Below the pieces are notes generated by a model that was given only the letters and a program-made list of their open reading frames with translations, was not told the DNA's origin and searched no databases. Positions 34,168 through 35,649 of a stretch of DNA of 35,649 nucleotides are shown one piece after another. This DNA comes from an uncultured Microbulbifer sp. (GTDB lineage: Bacteria > Pseudomonadota > Gammaproteobacteria > Pseudomonadales > Cellvibrionaceae), in contig NZ_CANMKV010000041.1 in the NCBI RefSeq assembly GCF_947498635.1, forward strand, positions 1 through 35,649, read 5' to 3'. A program made the position numbers and the translations under genes. The first letter of the stretch is position 1. Every line of letters begins with the position of its first letter.

Positions 34168-34463
34168 AATTGATAGTATAAAATTTCTGATAGTCTGTTA
34201 TGAGGCGCCAGAAGGTTGACTGCTGAATATTAAAAAATGGCTTAAAAAGCCCGGCTGATAAATTGCCCTAAGTGACAGGTGGTTTTAGGGGTTGGATTTG
34301 TATTTTTTTCTAAGTGGCCTTTAGGATTGTACCGTTTAATTTTCTCATAAATTTATTTTGTGTGGTTGTTGGTTAATGCTTGCTGCTGTGTAAGCATTTT
34401 TCTAAAAAACAGATTTTTTATTTATTGCGATGGTTTAATAAGGTGAAATAAGGGAGATATACC
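34168..34463. other. leader region of the secreted protein gene
   Basis: About 300 AT-rich bases with small dyads: GGCTT/AAGCC near 34239-34251, CCCTAA/TTAGGG near 34266-34290, and a terminator-like hairpin at 34375-34401. No gene is seen. It could hold a promoter and leader for the gene at 34464. Confidence 0.4.
34375..34401 (+). terminator. intrinsic-terminator-like hairpin
   Basis: AATGCTT (34375-34381) and AAGCATT (34392-34398) pair around a ten-base loop, and five T residues overlap and follow the right arm (34397-34401). It lies 63 bases before the secreted protein start and 208 bases after the small gene at 34006, so it may end that transcript or act as an attenuator. Confidence 0.45.
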
Positions 34464-35057
34464 ATGTATGATTTATCCAGAGCCGCCTCTCAGCTGCTAT
34501 TGGCAACCTCCATTACCCTGTGCTCAGCCGGTGGAATGGCAGCTGAGTGTACTAATGAGGGATATAAGAATGTCCTTTACGAGCAGCCTGTGTGGCTTGT
34601 GGGTACATTCGGTGTGACATCAACGCTACCTCCTGGTGGTTCCTATACCTCATCGTTTAGCACGCCCTTGCCCGCAGCCAGCTCCTTAACCGACGATGCC
34701 TACTTCTCTGAGAAGCATCCGTGGAGCCAAGATACTATTTGGTGGGATGCCCGTGTTGCCGAATCCAGTAATAATGAAATTATCATTACTCTGGATAGAA
34801 TCTATTTAATTATCCAGCTCAAGATTCAGGCAGATAACAACGATATCTATACTTTGTATTACCTAGATGAAAATGATACCTGGCAGAGCGCCTGGGAAGC
34901 GGGGCCCACTAACCAGTGGGGAGTAACAAAACGAAACTCAATCGATTCTGTCCCTCCCTTTGCAACCGACCGAATTAAAATTATCGCCTCTGGGGGGGAT
35001 TACCAATACTCGGTGTCTGAGATTTATGGGCGTGGCATTGCCTATGATTGCGACTAG
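34464..35057 (+). CDS. secreted protein with discoidin/F5-8C-like half (unknown function)
   Basis: A 197-residue product with a signal peptide (basic start, hydrophobic 10-22, likely cleavage after Ala27 in GMAA). It carries Cys29 right after the cleavage site and Cys196 at the end, which could pair as a disulfide. From about residue 95 the pattern (ITLDRIYLIIQLKIQADNN, YTLYYLDENDTWQ, then DRIKIIASGGDYQYSVSEIYG) resembles the discoidin/F5-8 type C jelly-roll, including the terminal YSVSEI strand. Such domains often bind carbohydrates or surfaces. An AGGGAGA site lies six bases before ATG 34464. I do not know a named family; the likeness is by eye. Confidence 0.7.
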   Translation: MYDLSRAASQLLLATSITLCSAGGMAAECTNEGYKNVLYEQPVWLVGTFGVTSTLPPGGSYTSSFSTPLPAASSLTDDAYFSEKHPWSQDTIWWDARVAESSNNEIIITLDRIYLIIQLKIQADNNDIYTLYYLDENDTWQSAWEAGPTNQWGVTKRNSIDSVPPFATDRIKIIASGGDYQYSVSEIYGRGIAYDCD

Positions 35058-35330
35058 ATCAATGGATTGGGGTGGCAGATATTTGATTTTAGGTTGCAGG
35101 TAAAAGTTTATTGTCACTGGATATTTTTTCATTATATTTTTATAGCTTCTGGTTCTGGGGTTTCAGCCTGGGGCCGGAAGCTGGTGGGGATAGGTTTGAT
35201 TGGTTTTGGAGTGTTGGTTCTAACTAGGTTGGGGGAATAATGTTATTGATGTCTGCATTGGTGGCTATTTCTGTTTGGCTTAAGGGGAGGGGGAGGCGCA
35301 AGCCTGGGCTGTGAGGGAGATTTTTGGTTG

Positions 35331-35498
35331 ATGATAAGCAGAAATGATGACGGAAATGTTTTAGTTTTATTTAAACTATTTAATGTGGATAAGAGGAGGG
35401 TATCCATTTTTTCAAATAGTATTGATGATACTGCGGCTGCCTACGTTGATGGTTTGTTCTGGAGGGCTCAGAAGGTAGACATAGGTTATTCTGACTGA
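35331..35498 (+). CDS. small hypothetical protein (55 aa)
   Basis: Opens at ATG 35331 with GAGGGAGA ten bases upstream and stops at TGA 35496-35498. The 55-residue product (MISRNDDGNVLVLFKLFNV, then a DDTAAAYVDGLFWRAQKVD stretch) has protein-like composition without repeats or membrane helices. I do not recognise it. A shorter peptide of 24 residues (35240-35314, MLLMSALVAISVW start, GGGGG ahead) lies just upstream and could be a leader or chance. Confidence 0.4.
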   Translation: MISRNDDGNVLVLFKLFNVDKRRVSIFSNSIDDTAAAYVDGLFWRAQKVDIGYSD

Positions 35499-35649
35499 TG
35501 GTAACTCTGGGTGTGATTATTAACCCGGCGGACAAATAGTTCTGTTATGCTGCATATTTAATCGATTCATGTCGGAAGTAGGATGCTACACGCGCAGGTT
35601 TCTTTTGTAACATTCTCATGTGAGAAAGCACTTTGCTTTTTAGCTTCTT
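35499..35649. other. right-edge sequence with possible start of another gene
   Basis: A frame from ATG 35583, with GGAAG four bases upstream, stays open to the window end (22 codons). An alternative ATG at 35569 stops after 13 codons. A palindrome TTCTCA-TG-TGAGAA lies at 35613-35626. All are tentative, because the gene, if real, continues outside the window. Confidence 0.2.

Noticed and set aside
35240..35314. Possible 24-residue hydrophobic peptide with GGGGG upstream
   Set aside because: Too short to judge; the composition is partly driven by G-rich DNA after the hydrophobic start.

Overview
This window reads as a chromosomal segment of a free-living, aerobic gammaproteobacterium, most likely a marine one of the Cellvibrionales/Microbulbifer kind. 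The host assignment is inference: it rests on CmoA/CmoB/CmoM tRNA modification enzymes, a PhhA/TyrR-type phenylalanine locus, a glutaryl-CoA dehydrogenase with a matching CoA-transferase, a tripartite RND efflux operon and lipoproteins of gammaproteobacterial type. No rRNA, tRNA or CRISPR array was seen. The central part (about 2.8-33.5 kb) is dense and moderately GC-rich. Both edges (1-1.7 kb and 33.5-35.6 kb) are visibly AT-richer, sparsely coding, and look accessory.

Layout. 1-2.75 kb: a possible IS3-type transposase tail at the very edge, a 660-bp gene-free stretch, a membrane protein with two ABM domains, and a DUF5996 protein. 2.8-10 kb (minus strand): a low-molecular-weight phosphotyrosine phosphatase, an iron-sulfur L-serine dehydratase, the cmoA-cmoB pair and a large M16C metalloprotease. 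10.1-11.9 kb (plus): an overlapping trio of DUF599 membrane protein, truncated MazG-like protein and CmoM. All three known CmoA/B/M activities for wobble uridine 34 therefore lie within 5.8 kb. 12-18 kb: a membrane J-domain protein, MsrA, a rhodanese-type sulfurtransferase, a TAP-like lipoprotein hydrolase, a TRIC-type channel and glutaryl-CoA dehydrogenase.

18.4-24.2 kb: an outer-membrane lipoprotein, adaptor and RND permease operon with overlapping genes, closed by a perfect 10-bp hairpin. 24.6-27.5 kb: a family II (DHH) pyrophosphatase with an N-terminal membrane or signal segment, a CPA2 antiporter and an Lrp/AsnC regulator. 27.8-30.2 kb: phenylalanine hydroxylase (phhA) divergent from a TyrR/PhhR regulator, with a perfect TyrR box just upstream of the regulator's start. 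30.2-33.5 kb: an Mpo1-like protein, a CaiB/BaiF CoA-transferase resembling the glutarate type, a VOC protein and a LysR regulator. 33.5-35.6 kb: AT-rich DNA with two plausible small genes (53 and 55 aa) and a secreted protein whose C-terminal half looks discoidin/F5-8C-like.

No complete undescribed defence or mobile system is evident. The most unusual items are the apparently exported family II pyrophosphatase, the MazG-like remnant translationally coupled to cmoM, the double-ABM membrane protein, and the AT-rich right flank. Several genes (M16C protease, DUF599, J-domain protein) appear to start at TTG with good ribosome binding sites, which changes their N-termini relative to the longest open frames.
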